From positions 43,672 to 107,671 of the forward strand of contig NZ_JAYKGK010000011.1 of NCBI RefSeq assembly GCF_036860675.1: 64,000 nt of DNA. Reading direction: 5' to 3'. Origin of the DNA: Rosettibacter primus (lineage in GTDB: Bacteria > Bacteroidota > Ignavibacteria > Ignavibacteriales > Melioribacteraceae). Below the pieces are notes generated by a model. That model made no database searches. It was given only the letters and a program-made list of their open reading frames with translations, and was not told where the DNA came from. The position numbers were made by a program, and so were the translations under genes. Each line of letters opens with the position of its first letter. Position 1 is the first letter of the stretch. Below, in pieces: positions 51,294-61,265 of this stretch.

Positions 51294-52727
51294 ATGAAAA
51301 AAATATTAATTCTATCAGTAATTTTAATTTTTGGATGCAATCCATCACCTGCTCAATTAAAAATTTCACCTGCATTTCCAAATCTTACATTTGAACAGCC
51401 TGTCGATATTCAAAATGCAAATGATGGAACAAACAGATTATTTATTGTTTCTCAACCCGGCAAAATTTATGTGATTAAAAATGATTCTAATGCAACTTCA
51501 GCAAAAGTCTTTTTGGACATTTCGGAAAAAGTATTATCTGGCGGCGAACAGGGATTACTCGGTTTAGCTTTCCATCCAGATTATAAAAATAATGGCTATT
51601 TTTTTGTTGATTACACAACAAATAACCCGAGAAGAACTATCATTTCAAGATTTAAGGTAAGCAAAAACAATCCAGATGTTGCAGATAAAAGCAGTGAACT
51701 AATTTTACTCGAAGTTGAACAGCCTTATTCAAATCATAATGGTGGACAATTAGCATTTGGACCAGATGGTTATCTTTATATTTCTCTTGGAGATGGAGGT
51801 TCAGCAGGAGACCCTCAAAACTATGCACAGAATTTAAAATCTCATCTTGGAAAAATTTTGAGAATTGATGTTAATAAGAGCGAAAACAATAAAAACTACT
51901 CAATTCCTAATGATAATCCATTCAAAGGAAACACTAATGGATTAAAAGAAGAAATTTATGCATGGGGCTTGAGAAATGTATGGCGTTTTAGTTTCGATAA
52001 TTTAACTGGCAAACTCTGGGCTGCTGATGTAGGTCAAAATCTCTGGGAAGAAATTAATATTATAGAAAAAGCAAAAAATTATGGATGGAGAATAATGGAA
52101 GGATTTCATTGCTACAATCCATCAAGAAATTGTAATACAACAAATCTTACTATGCCAATCTGGGAATATGGTCATAATCAAGAAGGCGGTTATTCGATTA
52201 CTGGCGGATTTGTATATCGTGGAAACAGAGTTAAAGAAATTTATGGAAAATATATTTATGCAGATTTTGTTACAGGAAATATCTGGGCACTCGAATATGA
52301 CGGAAAGAATGTGAACAATAAATTACTTTTTAAGACAAACCACAGCATATCAACATTTGGGATTGATGAAAATAATGAACTTTATTTTGCAGATTATGCT
52401 GCTGGGAAAATCTATAAATTTGTTGCTATAACTGGCACCAAAGTACAGGGCTCCAATCTTTTGAACAGATTTGAATTATATCAGAATTATCCCAATCCTT
52501 TTAATCCTAAGACAGTCATTAGTTTTAATCTTCCAAACACAGGTTTTGTTACATTAAAAGTTTACGATATACTCGGAAAAGAAATTACAACATTAGTAGA
52601 CGAGCATAAACTTCCCGGCATTTATGAAATTAATTTCGATGGAACTAATATTTCAAGTGGAGTTTATTTCTATAAGCTTATAACATCATCTGGATTTATA
52701 ACAAAAAAAATGGTTATAGCAAGATAG
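51294..52727 (+). CDS. PQQ-type sugar dehydrogenase-like beta-propeller with type IX secretion tail
   Basis: A 477-residue secreted protein. After the signal region lies a six-bladed propeller of the soluble glucose/sorbosone dehydrogenase family: GGEQGLLGLAFHPDYKNNG with the catalytic-site His, NHNGGQLAFGPDGYLYISLG, ILRIDVNKSE, EEIYAWGLRNVWRFSFD, WAADVGQNLWEEINI and GGFVYRGNRV. The last 85 residues are a type IX secretion sorting domain (YQNYPNPFNPKTVISFNLP, YDILGKEITTLVDE, SSGVYFYKLI). A strong ribosome site, AGGAGG, lies 4 bases ahead of the ATG. PQQ synthesis genes are not in view, so the cofactor is assumed. Confidence 0.9.
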   Translation: MKKILILSVILIFGCNPSPAQLKISPAFPNLTFEQPVDIQNANDGTNRLFIVSQPGKIYVIKNDSNATSAKVFLDISEKVLSGGEQGLLGLAFHPDYKNNGYFFVDYTTNNPRRTIISRFKVSKNNPDVADKSSELILLEVEQPYSNHNGGQLAFGPDGYLYISLGDGGSAGDPQNYAQNLKSHLGKILRIDVNKSENNKNYSIPNDNPFKGNTNGLKEEIYAWGLRNVWRFSFDNLTGKLWAADVGQNLWEEINIIEKAKNYGWRIMEGFHCYNPSRNCNTTNLTMPIWEYGHNQEGGYSITGGFVYRGNRVKEIYGKYIYADFVTGNIWALEYDGKNVNNKLLFKTNHSISTFGIDENNELYFADYAAGKIYKFVAITGTKVQGSNLLNRFELYQNYPNPFNPKTVISFNLPNTGFVTLKVYDILGKEITTLVDEHKLPGIYEINFDGTNISSGVYFYKLITSSGFITKKMVIAR

Positions 52728-52747
52728 AATTTCACAAAAATTATATT

Positions 52748-53992
52748 TTATAATAACACTCTTGCTTTGATTGTCTCCGGTATAGCTTTTAATTCTTTCA
52801 AAATTTCTTTTGGATGTTCTTTGCTGTCAATATCAATAATTACATATCCAATGTAAGGATCTGTTTGCAAATATTGAGCTCCAATGTTCAATTTACGTGC
52901 TGTAAAAACTTTGGCAATTTTATTCATTACACCGGGTTTGTTATGATGTATATGAAGATATCTTTGTTTATCAACATTTGGAGCTAAAGAAATTTCAACA
53001 AAGTTTGTTGCTCCAATAGTAGAACCAATATCGCAGTATTTAACTAATTTTTCAGAAACTTCGAGCGCAATATTTTCTTGAGCTTCTACTGTGCTGCCGC
53101 CAATATGTGGTGTCAATATAACATTAGGAAATTTTTGAAGAACACATATAAAATCATCACCATTAGAAACGGGTTCTTCTGGAAAAACATCAATTGCAGC
53201 TCCATTTAAATGTTTGTTTTCGATTGCTTCTGCTAAATCATTAAGATTAACAACACTACCTCTCGATGTATTAATTAAGTATGAACCTTTCTTCATCAAA
53301 TTTAATTCTCGTTTTGTAATCATATTTTTTGTTAACTCTGTTTCCGGAACGTGAAGTGTAACGATGTCAGAAACCTGAAGTAATTCATCAAGTGAGCTGC
53401 AGGCTTTTGCATTTCCTAAACTTAATTTTTTCTCTATATCATAATAAAAAACATTCATACCTAGACTTTCAGCAAGAATAGAAACCTGAGAACCAATATG
53501 ACCATATCCAACAATACCAATATTTTTCCCACGAACTTCAAAAGAATTTTTTGCTTCTTTAAGCCATCTGCCCTGATGAGCATAGAAATTTTTTTCTGGT
53601 ATCCCTCTTATTAAAAAAATGCATTCACTTATAACCAACTCAGCTACAGAGCGAGTATTTGAAAATGGAGCATTAAAAACTGGAATCCCTTTCAATTTAG
53701 CAGCAAGCAAATCTACCTGATTTGTTCCTATGCTAAAGCAACCAATTGCAATTAACTTCTTAGCATACTTTAAAACTTCCTTTGTTAAATTAGTTCTTGA
53801 CCTTATTCCAATAATATGAACATCTTTTATTTTATCAATTAGATGTTCATCATGTAAAGCATGCTTTAAGCATTCAACATTTGTATAACCGTATTTCCGG
53901 AAATAATTAATCGCATTTTCATGGATTCCTTCGAGAAGAAGTACCTTAATTTTCTCTTTTGGAAATGATAATTGTTTAGTTTGTTGGTTCAT
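52748..53992 (-). CDS. serA: D-3-phosphoglycerate dehydrogenase
   Basis: First enzyme of serine synthesis: oxidises 3-phosphoglycerate to 3-phosphohydroxypyruvate with NAD. The Rossmann motif is NIGIVGYGHIGSQVSILAESLG. Substrate and catalytic residues lie in RSRTNLTKEVL, INTSRGSVVNL and LTPHIGGSTVEAQENIA. The last 80 residues are an ACT domain (HHNKPGVMNKIAKVF) that should bind serine for feedback, giving the same size class as E. coli SerA (about 410 residues). It is transcribed convergently with the preceding gene, 20 bases apart. No serB or serC is visible. Confidence 0.95.
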   Translation of the reverse strand: MNQQTKQLSFPKEKIKVLLLEGIHENAINYFRKYGYTNVECLKHALHDEHLIDKIKDVHIIGIRSRTNLTKEVLKYAKKLIAIGCFSIGTNQVDLLAAKLKGIPVFNAPFSNTRSVAELVISECIFLIRGIPEKNFYAHQGRWLKEAKNSFEVRGKNIGIVGYGHIGSQVSILAESLGMNVFYYDIEKKLSLGNAKACSSLDELLQVSDIVTLHVPETELTKNMITKRELNLMKKGSYLINTSRGSVVNLNDLAEAIENKHLNGAAIDVFPEEPVSNGDDFICVLQKFPNVILTPHIGGSTVEAQENIALEVSEKLVKYCDIGSTIGATNFVEISLAPNVDKQRYLHIHHNKPGVMNKIAKVFTARKLNIGAQYLQTDPYIGYVIIDIDSKEHPKEILKELKAIPETIKARVLL

Positions 53993-54086
53993 AACTATGA
54001 ATAAATATACAGATTTAATTGTGCAAATATAAAGATGAGCAACTTAAAATGTGAATAGTATTTGAGAAGATGTTCAAAATAAGTTT

Positions 54087-56441
54087 TTAAATAATTAAAG
54101 AGGTCATTTGAGAAATAATGAACCAACCAACAAGATACTTGTTGATTTTAGTTAATAGTTCATCAATCTTGAATGGTTTTGCAATATAATCATCACAACC
54201 TGCAGCTAAACATCTTTCTTTATCCTGATGAAATGCATGCCCTGTCATTGCAATTACTGGAATAAGTTTAAATTTCTCTTTAGACTTTATTTCTTTTGTT
54301 AATTGTAGTCCATCCATCATTCCTTTTAATGAAATATCCATTAAAATTATGTCAAAATTATTTTTATTTATTTTATCTAAAGCATCTTCTGCTCTTTCAG
54401 CAATTACTACTTCGCAGATGCCGCTTAATTTTTTTGTTAAATACAATTGATTTATTTCTTCATCTTCAACTACAAGAACTTTAGGAACCGATGATTTTTT
54501 CGTAGCAGCCTGACTGTCAGATTTTTCTTTCAAATTGTTCCCATTATCTACTTTAATTTCATTATTAGCTAATTGCATATCACTTAATACAACTGTAAAA
54601 GTAGAACCTTTACCTTTAATACTTTTAACAGAAATTTGGGAATTAATTTTATCAACTAGACTTTTTACTAAAGACAAGCCAAGTCCAACACCTTCATATG
54701 GTCTGTTATAACCAATTCTCTCTTGTGTATATGGTTTAAATATATCTCCCATATATTCTTTTGATATTCCAATACCAGTATCTGTAACATCTACTGTCAA
54801 ATTACCTTCCTGATTTCTATAAAGTGTAATTTCTACAGAACCTTCATTGGTATATTTAATTGCATTATCAATTAGATTTGAAAATATATGGTTAAGGCAA
54901 TAAGTATCTGAATAAATTTGAGCATCTACCACTCTCTTGTCGAATTTAAGTGTTAGACCTTTTTGCTTTGCAGCTACAGAAAAACTTAAATATAAGTCGT
55001 TCAATATCTCATCTAATTTTACAAATTGAGGATTTGTTTTGAACTCGCCAACCTGCACACGTGAATAATTAAGTATTAAATCGATGTTCCTGATTATTCT
55101 ACTACTTGCTTTATCTATAGCATCAAAATATTTTTTTTCATTGTCTGTTATATAAGGATTAAAAATATCTTTGAGTACTGATATCATCCCAAGCAGACCA
55201 TTAAGAGGTGTTCTTATCTCATGAGAAATATTGGCAATAAAAGCATCTTTCAATCTATTTGCGGATTCAGCTCTCTCCTTGGCTTCAATCAAACTAAATT
55301 CAAGATTTTTTCTATCCGTTATATCACGTGATATAATATGGAACCCTTTAATATTGTCGCCATCATGTAATAGATTAATGTTGCTTCCCAACCAAATTCT
55401 TTGTCCATCTTTTTTAGTAATTGGTACTTCGAGATAAGTGGTTTGTTCTTTTTTAATATATTGGTGTACAAAATGATTTTTAACTAACTCATAATATTCT
55501 TTAGAAATAAAATCATGATATTTTATTTTCTTTATTTCATCTGTTGAATAACCTAATAATTTTGAACCCGCAGCATTTATTTGCAAAATATTACCTTCTA
55601 AATCTATCGTGTAAATTATATCGCTGGCATTTTCTACAACATTACGATACAATTTTTCTGATTGACGTAATAACTCACGATTTTTATATGCTTCTGTTAC
55701 ATCAGAAAATACTAACACTACTCCCTCTATTTCACCGGTATCCCCTTTAATCGGAGAAGCACTGTCTGATATATGTCGTTCAGTTCCATCGCGGGATATT
55801 AATACTGTATGATTAGATAATTCTACAATTTCGCCTGTCCTTAATACTTCCTCTACAGGATTAATAATTTTTTCTCTATCTATTGCACTTATTATGTTGA
55901 AAACTTTAGTTATAGGTAACCCTTTTGCTTCTTCAAAAGACCAGCCGCACATTTTTTCCGCTGTGGGATTCATTATCGTTATATTTCCATTAACATCAGT
56001 TGCTATTACACCATCCCCTATTGACTGTAATGTTATTGATAATTTTCTCTCACTCTCTCTAAGTTTTTTCTCTATTTCAAAATTTGCTAAACTAACTTCA
56101 ATTGATATATATAATTCTCTGTCTTCTATTGGCTTTACAAGATAGCCATGTGGTGATGTAATCTTTGCTCTGTTTACTGTTTCATCGTCAGAATATGCTG
56201 TTAAATAAACAATTGGAACACGATATTTTGATAATATTTGTTGTGCAGTTTGAATACCATCAATACCACCTTTAAGGTGGATATCCATCAAAATCAAATC
56301 CGGTTTTGTTTCCAAAACTTTATCAATTGCTTCTTTTCCATTATCTGATACTCCTGCAACGCTGTGTCCAATATCTACTATTCTTTGCTGAAGTTCTAAT
56401 GCAACAATTGATTCGTCTTCCACAATAAATATTCTTGCCAT
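54087..56441 (-). CDS. Hybrid signalling protein REC-PAS-PAS-HisKA-HATPase-REC
   Basis: A 784-residue cytoplasmic protein. Receiver 1 (about 2-118, phosphoacceptor Asp53 in LMDIHLKGGIDG) is followed by two PAS domains (LQSIGDGVIATDVNGNITIM and ENASDIIYTIDLEGNILQIN) with PAC elements, then the kinase core with His in FIANISHEIRTPLNGLL, NLIDNAIKYTNEG, DVTDTGIGIS and GVGLGLSLVKSLV. Receiver 2 (about 652-770, LMDISLKGMMDGLQL) closes the protein. No membrane segment is seen, so it is a soluble relay, presumably fed by the upstream membrane kinase, whose start lies 11 bases away. It is the last gene of the seven-gene operon with the four PhnD-like proteins. Confidence 0.93.
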   Translation of the reverse strand: MARIFIVEDESIVALELQQRIVDIGHSVAGVSDNGKEAIDKVLETKPDLILMDIHLKGGIDGIQTAQQILSKYRVPIVYLTAYSDDETVNRAKITSPHGYLVKPIEDRELYISIEVSLANFEIEKKLRESERKLSITLQSIGDGVIATDVNGNITIMNPTAEKMCGWSFEEAKGLPITKVFNIISAIDREKIINPVEEVLRTGEIVELSNHTVLISRDGTERHISDSASPIKGDTGEIEGVVLVFSDVTEAYKNRELLRQSEKLYRNVVENASDIIYTIDLEGNILQINAAGSKLLGYSTDEIKKIKYHDFISKEYYELVKNHFVHQYIKKEQTTYLEVPITKKDGQRIWLGSNINLLHDGDNIKGFHIISRDITDRKNLEFSLIEAKERAESANRLKDAFIANISHEIRTPLNGLLGMISVLKDIFNPYITDNEKKYFDAIDKASSRIIRNIDLILNYSRVQVGEFKTNPQFVKLDEILNDLYLSFSVAAKQKGLTLKFDKRVVDAQIYSDTYCLNHIFSNLIDNAIKYTNEGSVEITLYRNQEGNLTVDVTDTGIGISKEYMGDIFKPYTQERIGYNRPYEGVGLGLSLVKSLVDKINSQISVKSIKGKGSTFTVVLSDMQLANNEIKVDNGNNLKEKSDSQAATKKSSVPKVLVVEDEEINQLYLTKKLSGICEVVIAERAEDALDKINKNNFDIILMDISLKGMMDGLQLTKEIKSKEKFKLIPVIAMTGHAFHQDKERCLAAGCDDYIAKPFKIDELLTKINKYLVGWFIISQMTSLII

Positions 56442-56451
56442 AAAAACCCCA

Positions 56452-58506
56452 TTAAATATTACTAAAAATGATTCTAAATTCTGTATTATTTTTGGGATTA
56501 ATAATTAACTCTCCATCTATTTGAGATACTAAATTAGATACTATTTTTAAGCCTAATGAATCACTGTTTTCAATATTAAAAGAATCAGGCAATCCTACTC
56601 CATTATCGCTTATAAGTAATTCAAGTTTAGAATTATCCTTATTTTTAAAAACTATTTCCACGCACTTTTTATGGGATTTTGGAATTTTATCTTTTGGGAA
56701 GGCATACTTAATAACATTAGTCAAAAGTTCATTGAGCAACAAACCTATCGGTACAGCTCTATCCACTGTTAATTTTATATCATCTATATCAAATTTAATT
56801 TCAGTATTATTAATATCGAATCTGTAAGTATCAAATATATTCGTAACAAGATTTTTTATGTACTCCGAAGAATTTATTTGACTAATATTTTTTGAGCGAT
56901 AAAGTTTTTCATGAACGAGAGCTAATGAACGTATTCTTAATTGTGTTTCAGTAAAAATTGAAATTGATTCTTTATCGTGAAGTAATTTTGACTGCAAAAA
57001 CAATAAACTTGATATTATTTGTAAATTGTTCTTCACACGATGATGAATTTCCTTTAACAATGTGTCCTTTTCTTTCAAAGAAGATCTTAATTCTTCAGCA
57101 CTTAGTCTTAATTTTTCTGCCAAATATAATTGTACTATAGCAACAGAAATATGATGAGAAATTTCATACAGAATGCTATACTTTTCATCTTCTAATTCTA
57201 AAGGTTTATCAAATCCAAAGTTTAATTCACCAATCAATTCATTTTGAAAGTAAAGTGGGATAGAGATATATGAAATTATTCCTTTTTGATAAAGTTCTCT
57301 TTCCTGTGGATTTTTATATTCTGCATTTCTCATATCAGCCTGTAAATAGTATGGTAAATCAAGACTTTTATTTAGACCATAATAATTATCGAAATCATAC
57401 TCTTCTGTATTTACTTCAAAAGTTTCTTCTGCTCTTAAACATGTAATAACAAGTACTTTTTTTCTTTCATTATCAAAAAATGAAAGTTCTGCCATCGTAA
57501 ACTGAATAATCTTTCTATAAATTAAATCCGTTGTATTACGAAATACTTCATAAGGAGAATTAGCATTAATAATTCCCTTATAAATTTCTTCTAATGTCTC
57601 AAGTTTAATTGTATATTTTTTCAACATATCTTCAGTTTTTCTTCTTTCATTTATTTCAGCAATAAGCATTTGGTTCGATTGTTCCAACTCATAAGTTCTT
57701 TCTTTAATTTTTGATTCCAGAAGCTCTGTACTTCTTCTAAGAGAATCAATCATTAAGTTAAATGATTTTGCCAAAAATCCTATTTCGTCATCTCGTTCAA
57801 CTTTAACCTGAACATTTAGATTACCTCTTTCCACCTCATATGTTGTACTTACTAATTCTCCAATCGGCTTTGTAATCATTTGAGAAAATCGAAATGCAAC
57901 TAAAGAACCCAGTATAATGAAGATAGTTGAGAAAAGCATCATTCTCGAGAATAAATTTTCCATTGCTTTATTATATGAATCAAGAGAGATACCTATATGA
58001 ATATAACCCCAATTAATACCTGTATATATAAATGGCTTACTGAACAAATAATTTTCTTTATTAAATAATTTTATGAATGCTATTTGTTCTGATTCTTTTT
58101 CCGTAGGTCTTATTGACTGTTCTTTTAATTCTTCAAAACGCCACCCATTTCTATCAAATATCAATGATAACCCTGAACTTTTGGAAAGAATAATAAAATC
58201 TAATGATTGTGAACTTGAAATAAGTTGAGTACAAAAATCAATAATGCCGCCATAATCTTCTGTAAATAATGTTGATCCTTCTGCTTGAATGATTGATTCA
58301 GCAATATCTTTTGCTTCAAAGCGCATCCTTTGTTGAATTACATTTTTTTGATTGATGTAATAGAAAAAAGCATAAATTATTGTAGAAATTAATAATATTG
58401 ACCATGAGAGCAATGTAATTCTTGCTGTAATACTATTAAACCACCTTTTTATTAGCGTCCAGACGTAGGAAATATAAGCCTTTGATATTTTTAATTTTTT
58501 ATTCAT
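56452..58506 (-). CDS. Membrane sensor kinase of the HisKA_2 type with HAMP and GAF-like domain
   Basis: A 684-residue protein. Two membrane helices (about 32-50 and 185-210) enclose an extracytoplasmic domain. A HAMP domain follows (LVSTTYEVERGNLNVQVKV), then a coiled coil (LLESKIKERTYELEQSNQM) and a GAF-like region (about 290-470; LNFGFDKPLELEDEKY at its end). The kinase core is of the HisKA_2/HWE-like kind, with the phosphoacceptor His in LLKEIHHRVKNNLQIISSLL, PIGLLLNELLTNVIKYAF and ISDNGVGLPDSF. It starts 4 bases after the last PhnD-like gene and is followed by a soluble hybrid kinase. The likely input is the neighbouring periplasmic binding proteins. Confidence 0.9.
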   Translation of the reverse strand: MNKKLKISKAYISYVWTLIKRWFNSITARITLLSWSILLISTIIYAFFYYINQKNVIQQRMRFEAKDIAESIIQAEGSTLFTEDYGGIIDFCTQLISSSQSLDFIILSKSSGLSLIFDRNGWRFEELKEQSIRPTEKESEQIAFIKLFNKENYLFSKPFIYTGINWGYIHIGISLDSYNKAMENLFSRMMLFSTIFIILGSLVAFRFSQMITKPIGELVSTTYEVERGNLNVQVKVERDDEIGFLAKSFNLMIDSLRRSTELLESKIKERTYELEQSNQMLIAEINERRKTEDMLKKYTIKLETLEEIYKGIINANSPYEVFRNTTDLIYRKIIQFTMAELSFFDNERKKVLVITCLRAEETFEVNTEEYDFDNYYGLNKSLDLPYYLQADMRNAEYKNPQERELYQKGIISYISIPLYFQNELIGELNFGFDKPLELEDEKYSILYEISHHISVAIVQLYLAEKLRLSAEELRSSLKEKDTLLKEIHHRVKNNLQIISSLLFLQSKLLHDKESISIFTETQLRIRSLALVHEKLYRSKNISQINSSEYIKNLVTNIFDTYRFDINNTEIKFDIDDIKLTVDRAVPIGLLLNELLTNVIKYAFPKDKIPKSHKKCVEIVFKNKDNSKLELLISDNGVGLPDSFNIENSDSLGLKIVSNLVSQIDGELIINPKNNTEFRIIFSNI

Positions 58507-58510
58507 TTCA

Positions 58511-59431
58511 TTAATAATTATTAAAAATAATATTGTACTTATTAAATAATTCCTTTGATTCTCTTAAATCTTCCTCAGAAATAGGAAATATCCTAGCCCC
58601 TCTCATTAAATTTAATATTTGTTTCCCTGCAACTGAAGTATGAAGGTTCATACCAACCTTTTTTATTTCATTACATAATTCTTCATCAAAATTTCTCCTT
58701 GCCGCAGCAAAATAATATATATATCCTGACGACTTAGCAAGAATAGATATTTGCTTTCTTAGTTGTGGATTTAATTCCGCGGCTGTTAGATAGGAACTTT
58801 CTCTTATTACTGCATAGTCAATTCTTTTGAAGAAAACAGAGTATAACTCATAATTGTCATTATTTCTTGATTCGACAATTTTAATTGTTCTATATTTTTT
58901 CTTCCCTAATTTATCATATAATTCAACTTGCAGCCAGCTTTTAGCTAATTGAACGGAATTAAATTTGGGCAAAACTATTTTTTGATTTATCAGCTGTTCA
59001 ACATTTTCAACAGGATTACTAATATGTTTGATAAGGTAAAATCTTTCCTTCTTTTCTTTTTCATTGGAACTTGCTACTAAGATAGGTTTTAGTCTATTTG
59101 TAAATTTTAGTTTATAATAGTCCCATGAACTTATATTAATAATATCAAGAGAATTATTATAAACATCTTTATAAAGTTCATCTGGAGTGTTATAAAAATG
59201 AGGTTCTACAATTAGTGTCTTGAAAGGTTTATAAGTTGACAACTTTCTAATTTCTTCTACCCACTGGCTGAAGGATTCCTTAACAATACTGCCTGATGAA
59301 TTAATATCAGGTGAATAAAATCCGAGTATTGCTTTTGATTGCTTGTTTTGTGCTAAACATAAATTAATTATTAAAATAAATGATGTTATAATTATCAACA
59401 ATATTTTAAAATCTTTCTTCAACTTTATCAA
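58511..59431 (-). CDS. PhnD-like periplasmic binding protein, paralogue 4
   Basis: A 306-residue exported protein (signal ILLIIITSFILIINLCLAQ). It follows the PhnD/phosphite-type binding fold: DELYKDVYNNSLDIINISSW near residue 85, a hinge region IDYAVIRESSYLTAAELNPQ near residue 213, and HTSVAGKQILNLMRGARIFPI at the end. It is the most divergent of four tandem copies, sharing the AELNPQ and GKQILNL blocks with the others. No ABC permease or ATPase is nearby, and the next gene is a sensor kinase 4 bases away. A ligand-binding sensory role is inferred. Confidence 0.78.
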   Translation of the reverse strand: MIKLKKDFKILLIIITSFILIINLCLAQNKQSKAILGFYSPDINSSGSIVKESFSQWVEEIRKLSTYKPFKTLIVEPHFYNTPDELYKDVYNNSLDIINISSWDYYKLKFTNRLKPILVASSNEKEKKERFYLIKHISNPVENVEQLINQKIVLPKFNSVQLAKSWLQVELYDKLGKKKYRTIKIVESRNNDNYELYSVFFKRIDYAVIRESSYLTAAELNPQLRKQISILAKSSGYIYYFAAARRNFDEELCNEIKKVGMNLHTSVAGKQILNLMRGARIFPISEEDLRESKELFNKYNIIFNNY

Positions 59432-59441
59432 AACTAACTTT

Positions 59442-60332
59442 TTATGGTAATCTTTTTTTTACTGATTTTAAAAGTTTTATTGTTTCCGATAAATCAGAAT
59501 TATTAATAGCGACAAAACGTGCAGCCTGTGCAAGATTTAGTATCTGTCTACCTTCAGTAGAATTATGAAAGTTCAGGCTTATATCTAAAATTATGTTTTC
59601 AAAATCTTTATTATATCCCTTTCTTAAAGCAATGATAAGATTTATTAAACCCGTTGATGTATCAATTACTTTAATTTTGTTTTTTATCTGGGGATTTAAT
59701 TCTTTAGCCACCGAAAAAGATGCTTCAGTTACTACTGCATATTTTATAGAACCAAAGAAAATGGCATTAATTAATTGAATTTCATTTTTGGGCGATTTAA
59801 CAAAAACAATTCCATTAGCAGACTTATCTACACCAAATCTTGATTTAACCCAAATATCCATAAGGTCACTTTCACTTGATTTTGGTATATGCAGTTCTGC
59901 GTTATTAATATTACTTAATTGGTTTTCTACATTGCAGATTATAATATATCTTTGAAATTTTTCTTCTAATGACTTTGAAGAGGTAAAAACAGGATAGAAA
60001 AATTTATCAAAGCCCTCATTTACATAATGAATTGAAAATAATGCTATAGCATCAATTTTATTATTCTTAATATCTTCTAATAATTGAGTTTTAGAATAAT
60101 ATTGTTGAACAGAAAATTTTCCGCCTTCAAGACCTTGGTTATTTAATTTTTTTATAAACAACTTTGACCAGTAGTCCCATGATTCATTAATTTGTTTCAT
60201 GTAATTTTGTTCTATAGTAGGGAAATATAGTGCCCATCTCAGTATGGTTTTATCTGATTGTGCATATTGCATATTACTGCTTATTAAGCAAACAAAAAGT
60301 AATATTGTTAATTTTTCTTTAAAGGTCCTCAT
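59442..60332 (-). CDS. PhnD-like periplasmic binding protein, paralogue 3
   Basis: A 296-residue exported protein (signal LTILLFVCLISSNMQYAQ). It shares the blocks LLEDIKNNKIDAIALFSI near residue 85, FFGSIKYAVVTEASFSVAKELNPQ near residue 205 and NSTEGRQILNLAQAARFVAI near residue 258 with its neighbours, which shows that the four are tandem duplicates. It lies 10 bases upstream of the next copy. The fold is that of PhnD-type substrate-binding proteins; the ligand is not known. The name comes from fold resemblance only, and phosphonate as ligand is not implied. Confidence 0.78.
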   Translation of the reverse strand: MRTFKEKLTILLFVCLISSNMQYAQSDKTILRWALYFPTIEQNYMKQINESWDYWSKLFIKKLNNQGLEGGKFSVQQYYSKTQLLEDIKNNKIDAIALFSIHYVNEGFDKFFYPVFTSSKSLEEKFQRYIIICNVENQLSNINNAELHIPKSSESDLMDIWVKSRFGVDKSANGIVFVKSPKNEIQLINAIFFGSIKYAVVTEASFSVAKELNPQIKNKIKVIDTSTGLINLIIALRKGYNKDFENIILDISLNFHNSTEGRQILNLAQAARFVAINNSDLSETIKLLKSVKKRLP

Positions 60333-60360
60333 TTTAAAAAGTCGTTTGTTTATAAAAATT

Positions 60361-61251
60361 TCATTTTACTTGTTTTACTAATTTTTCAGTTTCTTGTAAA
60401 TCGAGGGGAACAATTGGTACAAATCGAGCTGCTTGAGCTAAATTTAATATTTGTTTGCCTTCTACAGATTTATGAAGATTTGAACAAACATCAATTATTG
60501 TATTAGTATTCCCTTTATCATATTCTTTTCTAACTACAATAAGAAAATTTATTAAGTCAGGTGATATATCAATAATCTTAACTTTACTTTTTATTTGTGG
60601 ATTTAATTCCATAGCAACATAAAGTGAAGCATCAGAAACAACAGCATAATTTATTGTATTAAAAAAGACTGAGTATATTAACTGACTTTCTGTTTTTGAC
60701 AACTTGGTAATTTTAACATTTTTCCATCGAGAAAATTTTTTATTACCAATCTTTGATTTTACCCAGATAGACATTAAATTACTATTATCTGATTCGGGCA
60801 AGTTAAATTCAATATTATCGACAGAATTTAAATCACCGCTTTTCTGTGTATTACAAATTATTACATATCTCAGAAGTTTATTTTCTAATGATTTTGAAGT
60901 TGTAAGAATCGGGTAAAAATATTTATCCAATCCATAATTAAAATAATCTGTTGTAAATAATGTAAGTACATCAATTTTGTTATTCATTATGTCGGTCATT
61001 AATTTTTCAAATGAATTATACTGAACTGCTATAAATTTACCTCCCTTTACATTTTTATTTGTAGACTTACTCTTAAATAAATCCATCCATGCATTCCAGG
61101 ACTTATAAATTTTTTCAACATAGTTTCTATTTACTTCTGGAAAATAAAGACCCCAATAAAGTGTATCCTGTCTATTTTGCGCAATTGTGATATTCGAAAT
61201 TAAACCAAAAACTAATAAAGTAAGAGCCAATATGTTATAATAACATTTCAT
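60361..61251 (-). CDS. PhnD-like periplasmic binding protein, paralogue 2
   Basis: A 296-residue exported protein (signal NILALTLLVFGLISNITIAQ). It is closest to paralogue 3: RQDTLYWGLYFPEVNRNYVE resembles that copy's RWALYFPTIEQNYMK, and FFNTINYAVVSDASLYVAMELNPQ and HKSVEGKQILNLAQAARFVPI are shared. The downstream copy begins 28 bases on. It is thought to bind a small ligand in the periplasm; which ligand cannot be read from the sequence. Confidence 0.78.
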   Translation of the reverse strand: MKCYYNILALTLLVFGLISNITIAQNRQDTLYWGLYFPEVNRNYVEKIYKSWNAWMDLFKSKSTNKNVKGGKFIAVQYNSFEKLMTDIMNNKIDVLTLFTTDYFNYGLDKYFYPILTTSKSLENKLLRYVIICNTQKSGDLNSVDNIEFNLPESDNSNLMSIWVKSKIGNKKFSRWKNVKITKLSKTESQLIYSVFFNTINYAVVSDASLYVAMELNPQIKSKVKIIDISPDLINFLIVVRKEYDKGNTNTIIDVCSNLHKSVEGKQILNLAQAARFVPIVPLDLQETEKLVKQVK

Positions 61252-61265
61252 CTTTAATCGCAGCT

